From Candidatus Obscuribacter sp. (GTDB lineage: Bacteria > Cyanobacteriota > Vampirovibrionia > Obscuribacterales > Obscuribacteraceae), in contig JADJQZ010000001.1 of the NCBI GenBank assembly GCA_016712465.1, positions 1,426,001-1,490,000 on the forward strand: a DNA stretch of 64,000 nucleotides. The letters run 5' to 3'. Positions 52,048 to 61,331 of the stretch are shown here, in pieces. The position numbers were made by a program, and so were the translations under genes. The notes under the pieces are model-generated. The model saw nothing but the letters and a program-made list of their open reading frames with translations. It ran no database searches and was not told where the DNA came from. Each line of letters opens with the position of its first letter. Positions within the stretch are counted from its first letter, which is position 1.

Positions 52048-54498
52048 TTATAGTTCGATTTCGGCCTGTAGTTTTACAGCGCCTTTCTTCAGCCTTTGCA
52101 GGGGCACCACTACATTGTTTTCGGCACCGCCGGAGCTGACCAGGCGAGCCTGATTGAGCCTGGCTACATCGGGGGAAAGGTTGACCACTTTCACTGGTAC
52201 CTTGCTGGCTGTTCCCAACACTTTTACGACAATTTTGTTGGCATTGTTTTCTTTGCTGTCGCTTTGCACTTCGGCGGCGGCGTACTCGAAGGGAATCGGA
52301 TTACTGCGCATGCCTTCTGTGGAAACCACAAGGGTGTGCAGTCCGGGGCTGAGTTTCACTTCTTCTGGTATGGCAAATTTGAGTTGCACCGGTGAGGCGG
52401 CAATTATTTTGCCGTCCATGGCACCATCGATGATGACACGGTTATTGTGGGCGATGCCGTCGAAGTTGTGTCCGTCTACTACCATCCAGGGCACACCGGC
52501 CGTCAGGGGTGTGGTCTTATCCAGTTTGGGTGGAGTAGCGGCTGCTTTGCCGAAGGAGAGAGGATGCAGCACCTCCACCACAAAGGGCATGTCGTAGGGA
52601 CGAGCTGTCAGGGAAATGTTGAGGGAGCGTCCCGGGCTAGCATCTTCGGGAATTTGATAGACTGCCTGACCATTTTGATCGGTGATCAAAGAGACGCCGT
52701 TGAAACTCAGTTCGACATTAGACTCTGCTGTTTTCTTGTCGTCGAGAATGGCCACTGTCAGGTACTGACCGGCCAGGGCTCGCTCGGGAAGCTGCAAGAC
52801 GGCGGTGGAACGCGGCAGGCGCGGACCGGTCGCTTGCTCAACTTGATCTTGATGAATCTGATGAATCTGTTGAACTGGTTGAATTGAATTATTGTTCGGT
52901 GCCGGGCTTGTCCTGGGAGTATTGGGGGTAGCCACGGCTATTTGTCGGCTGGCTGACTTTTCAATTTTCTTTTCCGATACGGGCTTCTCTTTCGGTTGGA
53001 CGAAAGCCTCATCGATTACTTTTGCTTCTTCATCATCACCGACGGCAGTTGTTTCTTTTTTCTCCGTAGCCTTTGCCGCTTTCGTCACCGGCTTTTCAGC
53101 GGCTTCGGCCGTTTCCGCCGTCTCTTCCGTTTCTTCCTCGGCGGGCTTTTCTACGACTTTCTTAACCACCTTTTTGACAGCCGTCTTAGCCGGTTTATCC
53201 TCATCGCCGCCACTGTTCTCGGGATAGAGAGCAGCTTCCGTCAGGCTGGCCAGTTTCTGCCGGCTTTGCCTCTGTAGATTGGTGAGCATTACCAGCTCAT
53301 AGTGCCTGCGGTAGCTATTGGTGAGCAGGGGCGGCAGGGCTAACGGTTTTTTTTTTGCGTCGCCGTTTGTCTGGGCAACCGAATCTGCTGGTTGTGGGGT
53401 CCCTTCGCCGTTCTGGCTGGTTTCCGCTTCCGGTCGTTTGATGCAACCGGCTTCCACCGCCACTTTGTCCAGTTTGCCCAGCCAGAAGGTGACATTACCC
53501 TGGCTCTGAATGTCGAAGCCGCTTTCTACCGGTGAGCGCGCGGTTATCACCACCATAAATTCATTCACCGGTTTGCCGTCCGGAGCCTGCCGGTCGCTGC
53601 AATCTCCGGCGATGGTCAGGGTCATCAAGCCGCCGATGCGCTTGGCCCAGATGGCCGAGAGCGAGCCGTGGAATTTCTCGCTCACTTCCACATCGCCGGA
53701 AGACCAGGCTTCAGCAGTCAATCTAGTGCGAGCTTTGCCTTCGTCTTCTCTGGCGAGAATTCGATTGGCTATTACCTTTGGATCTTTGAGGGCTTTGTCG
53801 AGCACTTCCTGGGCCAGGGCCAGGACGAACTTTTCATTGGGATCTTCAAGGGCTTTAATTTCCTCGGAGTCTTTCAGGGAGCGATTTAAATCGTGTAGAA
53901 CACTGATGAGTGCTTTGTCCGGTGTAAACTCCGGCAGTTTCTCCGGCTCTTGAGCAGCCGCCTTCTCTTCTACTTTCTTGGCCGGCTCTGGTTTGGCGGC
54001 GGCACTTTCTGCCTTATTCTCTTCCCTGGGGGCCGCTTCCTTACTTTCAGCTTTTTCTACTTGTGCTTCCTTGCCGAAGCCAAAGAAACCCTTTTTAGAT
54101 TGTTTAGCGCTTTTGGCGCTCTTACTTTCTTTCTCTTCCTTTTGAGCGGTTTCCTTTTCTGCCTTCTCTTCTTTCTTAGAGCGACCTTTGGCTGACTTTT
54201 CAGACTTTTCAGACTTGTCGGACTTCTCGGCTTTCTCGGCTTTCTCAGCCTTCTCTTCCCGGGCTGTTTTTTCTATTTTCTCTTTCGATTTTTCAGATTT
54301 TTCAGACTTTTCTTTTTTGCCGGTGCTTTTGCTTTCTTCATCCTTTGGCTCTTCCGCCTTTTTGGCGAGCAGGAGTTCCGGCTTGCTCTTAGCCTCAGCG
54401 CCTACGAGGGGGCAGCTCAGTGAGAGGCAGAGGGACATCAGTGCGAGCACCAGGGATAGCTTCTTGTTTCCGGGCTTTGCGGCTCTGTCCAGGTTCAT
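52048..54498 (-). CDS. Secreted Lys/Glu/Ser-rich protein with C-terminal beta domains
   Basis: 816 residues. Signal peptide LSLVLALMSLCLSLSCPLVGAEA, preceded by a GAGGAAAGAA site. Residues about 35-205 are low-complexity repeats of KSEK, EKAEK and KEEK, then a helical domain (about 215-370; KALISVLHDLNRSL, RTRLTAEAWSS). A second K/E/T-rich linker (about 450-530) leads to two beta domains (about 590-780). The last resembles an IPT/TIG-like fold (LTAGVPWMVVDGHNFDG, HTLVVSTEGMRSNPIPFEY). Highly charged repeats with external beta domains fit a cell-surface or wall-associated structural protein. No family assigned. Confidence 0.7.
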   Translation of the reverse strand: MNLDRAAKPGNKKLSLVLALMSLCLSLSCPLVGAEAKSKPELLLAKKAEEPKDEESKSTGKKEKSEKSEKSKEKIEKTAREEKAEKAEKAEKSDKSEKSEKSAKGRSKKEEKAEKETAQKEEKESKSAKSAKQSKKGFFGFGKEAQVEKAESKEAAPREENKAESAAAKPEPAKKVEEKAAAQEPEKLPEFTPDKALISVLHDLNRSLKDSEEIKALEDPNEKFVLALAQEVLDKALKDPKVIANRILAREDEGKARTRLTAEAWSSGDVEVSEKFHGSLSAIWAKRIGGLMTLTIAGDCSDRQAPDGKPVNEFMVVITARSPVESGFDIQSQGNVTFWLGKLDKVAVEAGCIKRPEAETSQNGEGTPQPADSVAQTNGDAKKKPLALPPLLTNSYRRHYELVMLTNLQRQSRQKLASLTEAALYPENSGGDEDKPAKTAVKKVVKKVVEKPAEEETEETAETAEAAEKPVTKAAKATEKKETTAVGDDEEAKVIDEAFVQPKEKPVSEKKIEKSASRQIAVATPNTPRTSPAPNNNSIQPVQQIHQIHQDQVEQATGPRLPRSTAVLQLPERALAGQYLTVAILDDKKTAESNVELSFNGVSLITDQNGQAVYQIPEDASPGRSLNISLTARPYDMPFVVEVLHPLSFGKAAATPPKLDKTTPLTAGVPWMVVDGHNFDGIAHNNRVIIDGAMDGKIIAASPVQLKFAIPEEVKLSPGLHTLVVSTEGMRSNPIPFEYAAAEVQSDSKENNANKIVVKVLGTASKVPVKVVNLSPDVARLNQARLVSSGGAENNVVVPLQRLKKGAVKLQAEIEL

Positions 54499-54557
54499 TT
54501 CTTTCCTCTTTCACTGTTGCCAAGAAATATGTTTTCATTCAACAAGAGGATTTTACT

Positions 54558-54600
54558 AAAAAAGCCGCTGCAGCGCATAGAATCAGGCTTTCCAAGCGGC
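54558..54600 (-). terminator. Terminator after the IMS-domain gene
   Basis: On the minus strand GCCGCT / AGCGGC with a 25-base loop runs directly into TTTTTT. It lies 11 bases past the stop of the 54611-55999 gene and before the next gene's ribosome site. The stem is short, so termination may be partial. Confidence 0.5.
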
Positions 54601-54610
54601 AGAAAGCTGT

Positions 54611-55999
54611 TTATTTCTTGCCTTTGGCGCCGGCAATGAGCTGCGAATCACTGATAGTCCAGGTATTACCTGATTTTTCCAGGGTGTAATTGACGTTGTA
54701 GGAGTCTTCCGATTCTTTCATGACCTGCTTGGTGGCTTCGTCCACCAGCTTGCTCAGTTCCTTGACGCGGGCTGTTACCAGGTAGCGGGGAGGGGCGGCT
54801 GAAAGCTGCTGGTACTTATCTACAGTCACGCCCCTGGGTACCATGTCGTAATACTTCTTGTTGTCCACAAGCCATTTGATGCCGTCTTTCTGCCGTCCCA
54901 GGGCGCGGCCTGAAAGATACTTGCTCAACTCTTCCGTCTGCCTCTCTTTCAAGGCCTCTTTCTTATGATTTTGCCAGGAGCGCAGGGTCTCCTGTAATTC
55001 CTGCTTGAGGCTGTCCTGGCTTGCCGTTTCGGGCTTTCTTACTTCTTCCAGGGGCGTGGCTTTGACAGGAGTAGTCGGGGGTTTGACGGTGGCGGTTTTC
55101 GTCGGCGGCTGTTTCACCGGCGTGCTCAGGGTCTTGCTTGGCGCCGGCTTTACCTTGGCAGCGGCTTGCGGCTCTTTTACAGGTTCGGTTTCAATGTGTC
55201 TGCTTTCACCGGCCGAACTGAGGGCGATGAGGCTCTCGCCGAGAGCTTCTTCGCCGCGCTTATGAATTTCTATCAGGTAGGCATGCGCGCCGTCGCTGGT
55301 AGTATTCTTCAGGTTGATGGCGTAAGGTCCGCTGGTGGTGCTGATGGAAGCCTGGCTTTCTTTCTGGGAAAGGTGCTGTTTGTTCTTTTCCAGAAAAGCG
55401 TTGAACTCGGCGATGCGCTTGTTCTTTGCCCCGAGGGCTTCCAGCATATAGGCGGTGGCCATTTGCAGGTTGAGAAGGCTCTGAGCATCATGGTTCTGAC
55501 CGACCAAAAGCAATTCGGCTCGGGTCAGTTTGTCGCCATCCTGGCGGTAATGCAATTTGTTTTCCTGGGGATCTTCCATGCGCCCTTCATTCTGCCCTTG
55601 AAACGGTCCGATGCCGGGCCAACATGAAGTTTTAACCAGTTCGCTTTCTTTGAAACTGGCGATAGTGCAGAGTGGGGATTCTACTCTGGTGGTCTCAGCC
55701 GGGCTTGTATCAAGAGGAATCGGCTTGCTTGTGTCGCTTGGGGTTACCGCTCCGGCATCACCCAGATCGGACATCTTGGCTTTTGCTTCCGACTTAGACT
55801 TTTTGCTGCTTTCCGTTTTTTTGTTTTTATCGGTCTTGCCGGCCTCTTCCGACCACATAGATTCAAGGGAAGAGCCGTCTTCCGCACTTTCACTTGTCTG
55901 GCAGAAGACCGGGACTTGAAGCATGAGGGTCTGGCAGAGGCTCATACTGAGAGCCAACACATGCAGTTTCCGTATTCTCATGATCTCGTTTAGCTCCAT
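54611..55999 (-). CDS. Secreted protein with ARC6-like IMS domain
   Basis: 462 residues. The N-terminus has a signal peptide (LHVLALSMSLCQTLMLQVPVFC). Two ATGs, 18 bases apart, have equal ribosome context. Residues about 35-330 are Lys/Ser/Thr/Pro-rich and helical. Residues 335-455 match the IMS domain of plastid-division ARC6 and cyanobacterial Ftn2/ZipN: LQETLRSWQNHKKEAL, KWLVDNKKYYDM, YLVTARVKELSKLVD, and SYNVNYTLEKSGNTWTISDSQLI. In those proteins the domain is external and binds partner division proteins. Here there is no DnaJ region and no anchor, so the role is unknown. It is followed by the K/E-rich secreted gene. Confidence 0.75.
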   Translation of the reverse strand: MELNEIMRIRKLHVLALSMSLCQTLMLQVPVFCQTSESAEDGSSLESMWSEEAGKTDKNKKTESSKKSKSEAKAKMSDLGDAGAVTPSDTSKPIPLDTSPAETTRVESPLCTIASFKESELVKTSCWPGIGPFQGQNEGRMEDPQENKLHYRQDGDKLTRAELLLVGQNHDAQSLLNLQMATAYMLEALGAKNKRIAEFNAFLEKNKQHLSQKESQASISTTSGPYAINLKNTTSDGAHAYLIEIHKRGEEALGESLIALSSAGESRHIETEPVKEPQAAAKVKPAPSKTLSTPVKQPPTKTATVKPPTTPVKATPLEEVRKPETASQDSLKQELQETLRSWQNHKKEALKERQTEELSKYLSGRALGRQKDGIKWLVDNKKYYDMVPRGVTVDKYQQLSAAPPRYLVTARVKELSKLVDEATKQVMKESEDSYNVNYTLEKSGNTWTISDSQLIAGAKGKK

Positions 56000-56079
56000 T
56001 TAACGGTCTTGCTCCGGAATTCGGCAAAATTACCGCCCCATGAGGCGTCACTCTGCAGCCACTGCCGGTGCCAGTACAT

Positions 56080-57294
56080 TTAAGCATAAAATTGATATCC
56101 GAGGGCATCTAGTGCGATTCTTGCCGCTAAAGTCTCAACATCCGGCGGCAGGGAGCGTTCGCCTGTGATTCCACTTGGCAATTGCTTCTCCTTCTCTGGA
56201 CGGCATTGGGAGGCAATGTAGTCCCAGGTGAGAATCTCTGTGGTCAGATGCAACATGGTGGGGGCATCCGAGCCTGTGAGCAGGGCTACATTGCAGGGGT
56301 TGCCCCCGGTGAGAAGTGCAAGGCGGCGGCTGCCGCATTGCTCGCCAGTCGGCGACGGCACTTTCAAATGATATTCAGTGAGACCATTACTTTTTTCTAC
56401 TTTATGTTCACAGATGCTCTCCAGCACTTGCGGTGACACCTCACTATTGAGATGCCCGACATTGGCAATCAGGAGTCCATCGGCGGCCTGGAGAAAATGC
56501 TCTTTGCCGAGGAGCCCTGCCGTGCCGGTGGCTGTCACAAGAATGTGGCTGCTTGCCAGGGCTTGTTCCAGGGTTGCCAATTCGTAACCATCGAAATGGG
56601 CCAGAAGGCCGGCCACCGGATCGATTTCCACCACCGCCACCCGGGCACCGTTTGCTTTCAAGTAGTGGGCGCAACCGGCGCCGACCTTGCCGTAGCCCAC
56701 CACGGCTACCCGGGTTTGTGGCACTAGCGCATCGTGCAATTTGAGCGCTTCCAAAAGCCCGTCGCCCACACCGTGGAAATTTTCAATGAGAGATTTAATC
56801 TGACCGTCATTGATATTGAAGACTGGAAAGGCGAAGCTGCCCCTATAAGCTCTTAACTTACTGATACCGGATGTGGTGATTTCGCTGGCTCCCATTATGT
56901 CGGCGCCGGTCTCCGGCGGCAAGCTGCTCAAATAAGTGGGAATCAAGACAAAACCGGTGTCTGCCAGAATGTCAGGCTTTGAGGCCAGAGCCTGGACGGC
57001 GCTGTCTTGGCCCAGGAATACCCGGCCCATTTTCTCAAGATTCTCAACTGCTTCCACTTGGGTGGTGGCAGGGTTGCATTCGCTCAAAACCAAGCGGGCG
57101 CCGGCCTCTACAACCGCTCTGGCTGCCAGTTCCGTCAGGAGTGTCAGGTGGCAGTGCCAGGCAATGGTTTTTCCCTTGAGGGCACCGCTTGCCTGGAGGG
57201 CGGCGGTCAAACGGCTGACAATCGGAAAATCGGGATCTTCCTGGTTTCGAGGGCGGGGCAGGTTCTCAAGCCTGGTTCCATCAGTCTCGCTCAC
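56080..57294 (-). CDS. S-adenosylhomocysteine-hydrolase-like protein with altered active site
   Basis: 404 residues from a GTG with AGGAGG four bases upstream. The fold is that of SAHase: N-terminal substrate part, then GYGKVGAGCAHYLKANGARVAVVEIDP (NAD-binding), and NVGHLNSEV near the canonical IGHFDNE. The key motif reads NINDGQIKSLIENFHGVGDGL, where SAHase normally has N-x-x-D-S-x-x-K-S-x-x-D-N-x-x-G-C. Here the catalytic Lys and Asn are kept, but the Asp is Glu and the Cys is Val. It may act on another thioether or nucleoside, or be a regulatory homologue. The downstream gene is the IMS-domain gene, 80 bases away. Confidence 0.8.
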   Translation of the reverse strand: MSETDGTRLENLPRPRNQEDPDFPIVSRLTAALQASGALKGKTIAWHCHLTLLTELAARAVVEAGARLVLSECNPATTQVEAVENLEKMGRVFLGQDSAVQALASKPDILADTGFVLIPTYLSSLPPETGADIMGASEITTSGISKLRAYRGSFAFPVFNINDGQIKSLIENFHGVGDGLLEALKLHDALVPQTRVAVVGYGKVGAGCAHYLKANGARVAVVEIDPVAGLLAHFDGYELATLEQALASSHILVTATGTAGLLGKEHFLQAADGLLIANVGHLNSEVSPQVLESICEHKVEKSNGLTEYHLKVPSPTGEQCGSRRLALLTGGNPCNVALLTGSDAPTMLHLTTEILTWDYIASQCRPEKEKQLPSGITGERSLPPDVETLAARIALDALGYQFYA

Positions 57295-57318
57295 AAGACC
57301 TCCTGCTTCCTTTCTTCT

Positions 57319-57969
57319 CTAGAGACCCATGACCTTGACGCCGATATGGCGCAGTAGTGCCACTACCAGCGGTACCGGTAGACCGATCACGTTGGCGGCG
57401 CAGCCGTCGATTTTTTCCACCAGGAAGGCGCCGATACCCTGCAGTGCATAAGCGCCGGCTTTGTCCATAGGCTCACCCGAGTCCACATAGCTTATGATTT
57501 CTTCTTCTTGCAGCTTGCGGAAATAGACGGTGGTGGCACCACATTCCTGGTAGTGCTCTTCTTTGCCGTTCCTGAGATTAATTATATGCACACCGGTGAA
57601 AACTTGATGGGGCTTGCCTGCTAATTGTTTGAGCATGTCGATGGCTTGTTCGCGGTCTTGCGGCTTGCCCAGAACCTCTTCTCCGTCTGCCACGAGAGTG
57701 TCGGCGGCAATGATTATGAGATCAAGGTCGGAGCCTGGCTCGCCTTGCCGCCGCAGTTTTTCTAATATGGCAGCGGCCTTGTGTGCTGAAAGCTCTTGCA
57801 CGGCCCGCTGTGGAGAGACGCCGGCCTCTACGGTTTCGTCAATGTCGGCGGGCTCTACTTCGAAGGTGAGGGCAAGATTATTGAGCAGTTGAATGCGTCT
57901 TGGCGAAGCCGAGGCCAGGATGATGCGCCTGTCCTGTTTCGATTTCGCCGATTGGTCAGCGGTATTCAT
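57319..57969 (-). CDS. maf: Maf-family nucleotide pyrophosphatase
   Basis: 216 residues. The Maf/HAM1-like motifs are complete: ILASASPRRIQLL (16-28), the acidic metal-binding patch IIAADTLVADGEEVLGKP, and GKPHQVFTGVHI. The C-terminus carries ALQGIGAFLVEKIDGCAANVIGLP, typical of Maf. Maf enzymes hydrolyse non-canonical or modified nucleoside triphosphates (house-cleaning) and can inhibit septation. Its start overlaps the 3' end of the kinase gene by 14 bases, so it is translated with it. Confidence 0.94.
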   Translation of the reverse strand: MNTADQSAKSKQDRRIILASASPRRIQLLNNLALTFEVEPADIDETVEAGVSPQRAVQELSAHKAAAILEKLRRQGEPGSDLDLIIIAADTLVADGEEVLGKPQDREQAIDMLKQLAGKPHQVFTGVHIINLRNGKEEHYQECGATTVYFRKLQEEEIISYVDSGEPMDKAGAYALQGIGAFLVEKIDGCAANVIGLPVPLVVALLRHIGVKVMGL

Positions 57970-60136
57970 AACTGCTCTCCTGGGCCAGCTTCAATATTTG
58001 CACGCGTTTGCCGCCGCGGTCGGCAACGAAGACGAGCCCAAAGTCTCGATCGATGGCTATATCGGAAGGAGTCGTGAGCACCTCCTCACGAGGCGTATCC
58101 GGCCCGGGAGCACCATAGTTGTAAAGGAAGCCGCCGCCGGTATCGAAGACGGCGAGCCGATTGTTGAAGGAGTCGCAGACATAGATGCGGTCGAATTTGT
58201 CCACGGCTACTGATCTGGGAATGTTCAGAAGCCCGTCCGTGCTTCCTTTTTGACCGAATTGCTTGACCACCTGCCCTTGTTTATTGAAGACAAATATGCG
58301 AGAGGCGCCGTAGTCGGCCAGATAAATTTGATTGAGTCTGTCCACGCATAGTCCTGCCGGCAGTCGCAATTCCATGGCTTCGGCACTGCGTCCGCCGTCT
58401 TGACCGGCCGTAGAATAGGAGGCGGCATAGGGGGAGCCATAAGAAGAGCCGGAACGTCTCTGCCCCAGGTCGGACTTGGTGCTGATGGAGCGCAGCCAGA
58501 CTCCGGTTTCAGGCTGAAATACCTGGATGCAGGAATTGGCGGAGTCGGAGATATAGAGCAGACCGCTGGTATCAAAAGTGATACCGGCAATGCCGGAGTC
58601 GGCCGCCTGGATATTGCGAAACTCGCTGAGAAAATAGCCCTTGCCGTCGAAGATGCGAATGTACTGGTCGCTGGCGTCGCAGACGTAGAGACGGCCCTTC
58701 ATGTCAAAACAAAGACCGCCCGGTCTGGTGAGCTTGCCGCACTTAGTGCGGCTGGTATCAGTGGCGGTGTTATTTCTGCTGCCGCCCTGTGCCGAATTGG
58801 GCGGCGGTTGATGTTGTACTTCGAAGAGCCAGCGCAGAGTGCCTTCTAAATTGCTGCCGTCATAGCTGAAGATATTTATGGTGCGGGCGGCGGCATCACT
58901 AACCGCCAGTCGACCGGAGTGGCAGGCCAGTACGGCCGGCTCTAGAAAGGGTTTTGCCTTACCCGGCAAAGCGTTGTAAGCGTTTTGATTGGCAAGAGTG
59001 GTAACCAGGGTTAATGATTCTGGATGTCTCTGGCTCTTGCGCGAGGCCACCGGTACTTCCGCAAAAAGTGCCGGTGGTTTTTGTTTGAAACTTTCTTTCG
59101 GGTCCGGACCTTCCGTTTGTGTGGCCATGTCGAAGGCGGCCTGCCCTGGATTGGTAGGGGCCAGTGGTGCTTCCACAACCGTGGATGCTTCGAAATCTAC
59201 AGAGGTAACTCCAAACTGGGTCTTATTCGGCATGAATGGCGCCAGGTCGGCTCCCGCCAGGCTGGTTTCTCGGGCCGGAGCCAGGACCGGGTTTGCCTGG
59301 CGCAGGTCTTGCGGAACATGGGATTCGAAGTCTTTGACAAACTCTTGCACCGAGCGGTAGCGTTCTTTGGGTTTCTTGCGCATGGCTCTGGCCACTGCAC
59401 TGGAGATGCCTGGCGGTATTTCGCCGCCGATGTGTAGCGGAATTTCTTCTTGCGAGATTATTTTCACGATGGTGGCGGCGATACCATCGGCGGTGAAGGG
59501 CAGGCTGCCGGAGAGGGCTTCGTATGCCACTACCCCCAGGGAAAATATGTCGGCCCTGTGATCCACGCTTTTGGCGTCTTGCAACTGCTCGGGCGAGACA
59601 TAGGCCAGGGTGCCCATCATGATGCCGGTTTTGGTTAGATTGGCATCCTCGAATTCCGCCGCTCTGGCAATGCCGAAGTCGGTCAGTTTGACGGTGCCGT
59701 TGCGCAGAATAAAGATGTTGTCCGGTTTGACATCCCGGTGCACGATGCTCATGGAATGGGCGAAGGAAAGGGCTTCGCCCACCTGACTGAGGATAGGCAG
59801 GAAATTACTGAGCGGCATCTTGCCGCCCCGCCTGAGCAGATCCTTACGCAGGCTTTCCCCGTCCAGGTACTCCATGACGTAGAAATAGCTGCCTTCCGAA
59901 AGCGAGACATCGAGCACATCCACAATATTAGGATGCTTCAGCTTGGCGATGGTGTGAGCTTCTCGAACAAAGCGATCTTTGAATTCATCGCGCTTTTCCG
60001 GTCCGATGTTCTCGAGAACCAGTTTCTTGATGGCGACGATTTTTTCACTTACCGGGTCTATGGCTCGGTAGACAATTCCCATGCCTCCCCGGCCGATTTC
60101 GCCGAGCAGCTCATAGCGCCCGCAAGGTCCTCTCAT
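57956..60136 (-). CDS. Ser/Thr protein kinase fused to NHL repeats, without a membrane helix
   Basis: 726 residues. Hanks-type kinase at residues about 7-270: GRGGMGIVY, invariant Lys in AIKKL (about 37), HRDVKPDN (133-140) and DFG (153-155). A Pro/Thr/Gln linker of about 130 residues follows. Residues about 400-720 hold at least four NHL-type beta-propeller repeats: GGLCFDMKGRLYVCDASDQYIRIFD, ITFDTSGLLYISDSANSCIQVFQ, CVDRLNQIYLADYGASRIFVFN and VAVDKFDRIYVCDSFNNRLAVFD. Unlike mycobacterial PknD, no hydrophobic anchor lies between kinase and propeller, so the sensor appears cytosolic. It starts two bases after the FHA gene. Confidence 0.93.
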   Translation of the reverse strand: MRGPCGRYELLGEIGRGGMGIVYRAIDPVSEKIVAIKKLVLENIGPEKRDEFKDRFVREAHTIAKLKHPNIVDVLDVSLSEGSYFYVMEYLDGESLRKDLLRRGGKMPLSNFLPILSQVGEALSFAHSMSIVHRDVKPDNIFILRNGTVKLTDFGIARAAEFEDANLTKTGIMMGTLAYVSPEQLQDAKSVDHRADIFSLGVVAYEALSGSLPFTADGIAATIVKIISQEEIPLHIGGEIPPGISSAVARAMRKKPKERYRSVQEFVKDFESHVPQDLRQANPVLAPARETSLAGADLAPFMPNKTQFGVTSVDFEASTVVEAPLAPTNPGQAAFDMATQTEGPDPKESFKQKPPALFAEVPVASRKSQRHPESLTLVTTLANQNAYNALPGKAKPFLEPAVLACHSGRLAVSDAAARTINIFSYDGSNLEGTLRWLFEVQHQPPPNSAQGGSRNNTATDTSRTKCGKLTRPGGLCFDMKGRLYVCDASDQYIRIFDGKGYFLSEFRNIQAADSGIAGITFDTSGLLYISDSANSCIQVFQPETGVWLRSISTKSDLGQRRSGSSYGSPYAASYSTAGQDGGRSAEAMELRLPAGLCVDRLNQIYLADYGASRIFVFNKQGQVVKQFGQKGSTDGLLNIPRSVAVDKFDRIYVCDSFNNRLAVFDTGGGFLYNYGAPGPDTPREEVLTTPSDIAIDRDFGLVFVADRGGKRVQILKLAQESSYEYR

Positions 60137-60138
60137 GT

Positions 60139-60429
60139 TTATTCAACGACGAAAATGAGTTCGGTCTTGCCGAAAGTGAGGCGATCGCCCGGGGCAATCT
60201 GGCGACGCTCGGAGAGGATTTCTCCGTTCAAAAGGGTGCCGTTGGTGGAGCCCAGATCTTCTACCCAGTAAGCTCCCTGCATCTGCAATACCCAGGCATG
60301 GTGTCTGGAGACATAATGATCGGAGGCAATGGATATATTGTTAGTCTGGTCTCTTCCGATCTTGCTTACGGATTGGTTGAGGGGATGTCGTTCGTTAGTA
60401 AGTTTGTTGAAGAGAAATGCCGATCGCAT
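60139..60429 (-). CDS. FHA-domain protein
   Basis: 96 residues forming essentially one FHA domain: SKIGRDQTNNI (phosphothreonine-binding Arg), VSRHHAWVL (Ser/Arg/His contacts) and LGSTNGTLLNG. FHA domains bind phosphothreonine. It sits between PP2C (134 bases upstream) and the kinase (2 bases downstream) and is probably a reader or substrate of the kinase. No other domain and no signal peptide. Confidence 0.93.
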   Translation of the reverse strand: MRSAFLFNKLTNERHPLNQSVSKIGRDQTNNISIASDHYVSRHHAWVLQMQGAYWVEDLGSTNGTLLNGEILSERRQIAPGDRLTFGKTELIFVVE

Positions 60430-60563
60430 CCTGTGAGCCCCTTGTCTCGAGTAGATCCTTCATGTTCGGTCGGTCTAATTCACTTCAAATTGTACCAAGC
60501 CCGGTAGCAGGGTATGTGCAATTTACTCGCCAGCCCCTGCTTCCAACCTGGTGAAACCGTACC

Positions 60564-61328
60564 CTATTTGGAGCCGTTATCCGAACCCTCGTCCAGGTAC
60601 TTGACCACTACTACTGTGACGTTGTCCGGAGCATTTCCGTCGATGGTTTGCTTGACCAGTTCTTCGCAGACTGATTCAGGCTCCACTCCTGCTCCCAGTA
60701 CATCTCCTATTTGCTCGTCGCGCAGAACCGTCGGCAGACCGTCGGAACAGAGCACGATCCAGTCCATGGGCTTCATTTCCAGAGGAGTATGGTCGATTTC
60801 GACCCGCTCTTCATGCCCCAGACAGCGAGTGATTAAATTCTTGTAAGGGTTGATGCGCGCCTGTTCTTCAGTCAGTCGCCCGGCCCGAACCATTTCCTGT
60901 ACGACGGAATGGTCGTTGGTAAGTAGTTTGATCTTGCCTTCCCGGTAAAGGTAAGCGCGAGAGTCGCCCACGTGGGCAATCTGCATGTAGTTGTCTTCGG
61001 ATTGCACAGCCACCACGATGGTGGTGCCCATTCCTCGCACGCTCTGGTCTTCCTCGGCGGAGTTCCAGACGGCGCTGTTGGCTTCATTGACCGTCTTGGT
61101 CAACCAGACCTTAATTGCCTCTTTGTCGGTAGAGGGGGGGGCTGCTTCCTGCCATTGCTTTTCAACAGCATCCATAGCCAGCTTGCTGGCTCTAGCGCCG
61201 CCAACGGCTCCACCCATGCCGTCCGCCACGGCAAACACTCGGTTGTCCGGGCTTACGTAATAGTTGTCCTCGTTTCTCTGTCGCTGGCAACCCGCATCAG
61301 TTCGTGCCGCTGCACGCCATTTCAGCAT
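60564..61328 (-). CDS. PP2C-family Ser/Thr protein phosphatase
   Basis: 254 residues. The PP2C metal-binding motifs are intact: RNEDNYYV (Asp21), AVADGMGGAVGG (Asp36), GDSRAYLYR, SDGLPTVL and APDNVTVVVV. Typical bacterial PP2C size. It would remove phosphate from Ser/Thr residues, opposing the kinase two genes downstream. GGAG lies seven bases before the ATG, and the gene follows AarF by three bases. Confidence 0.95.
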   Translation of the reverse strand: MLKWRAAARTDAGCQRQRNEDNYYVSPDNRVFAVADGMGGAVGGARASKLAMDAVEKQWQEAAPPSTDKEAIKVWLTKTVNEANSAVWNSAEEDQSVRGMGTTIVVAVQSEDNYMQIAHVGDSRAYLYREGKIKLLTNDHSVVQEMVRAGRLTEEQARINPYKNLITRCLGHEERVEIDHTPLEMKPMDWIVLCSDGLPTVLRDEQIGDVLGAGVEPESVCEELVKQTIDGNAPDNVTVVVVKYLDEGSDNGSK

Positions 61329-61331
61329 TGT

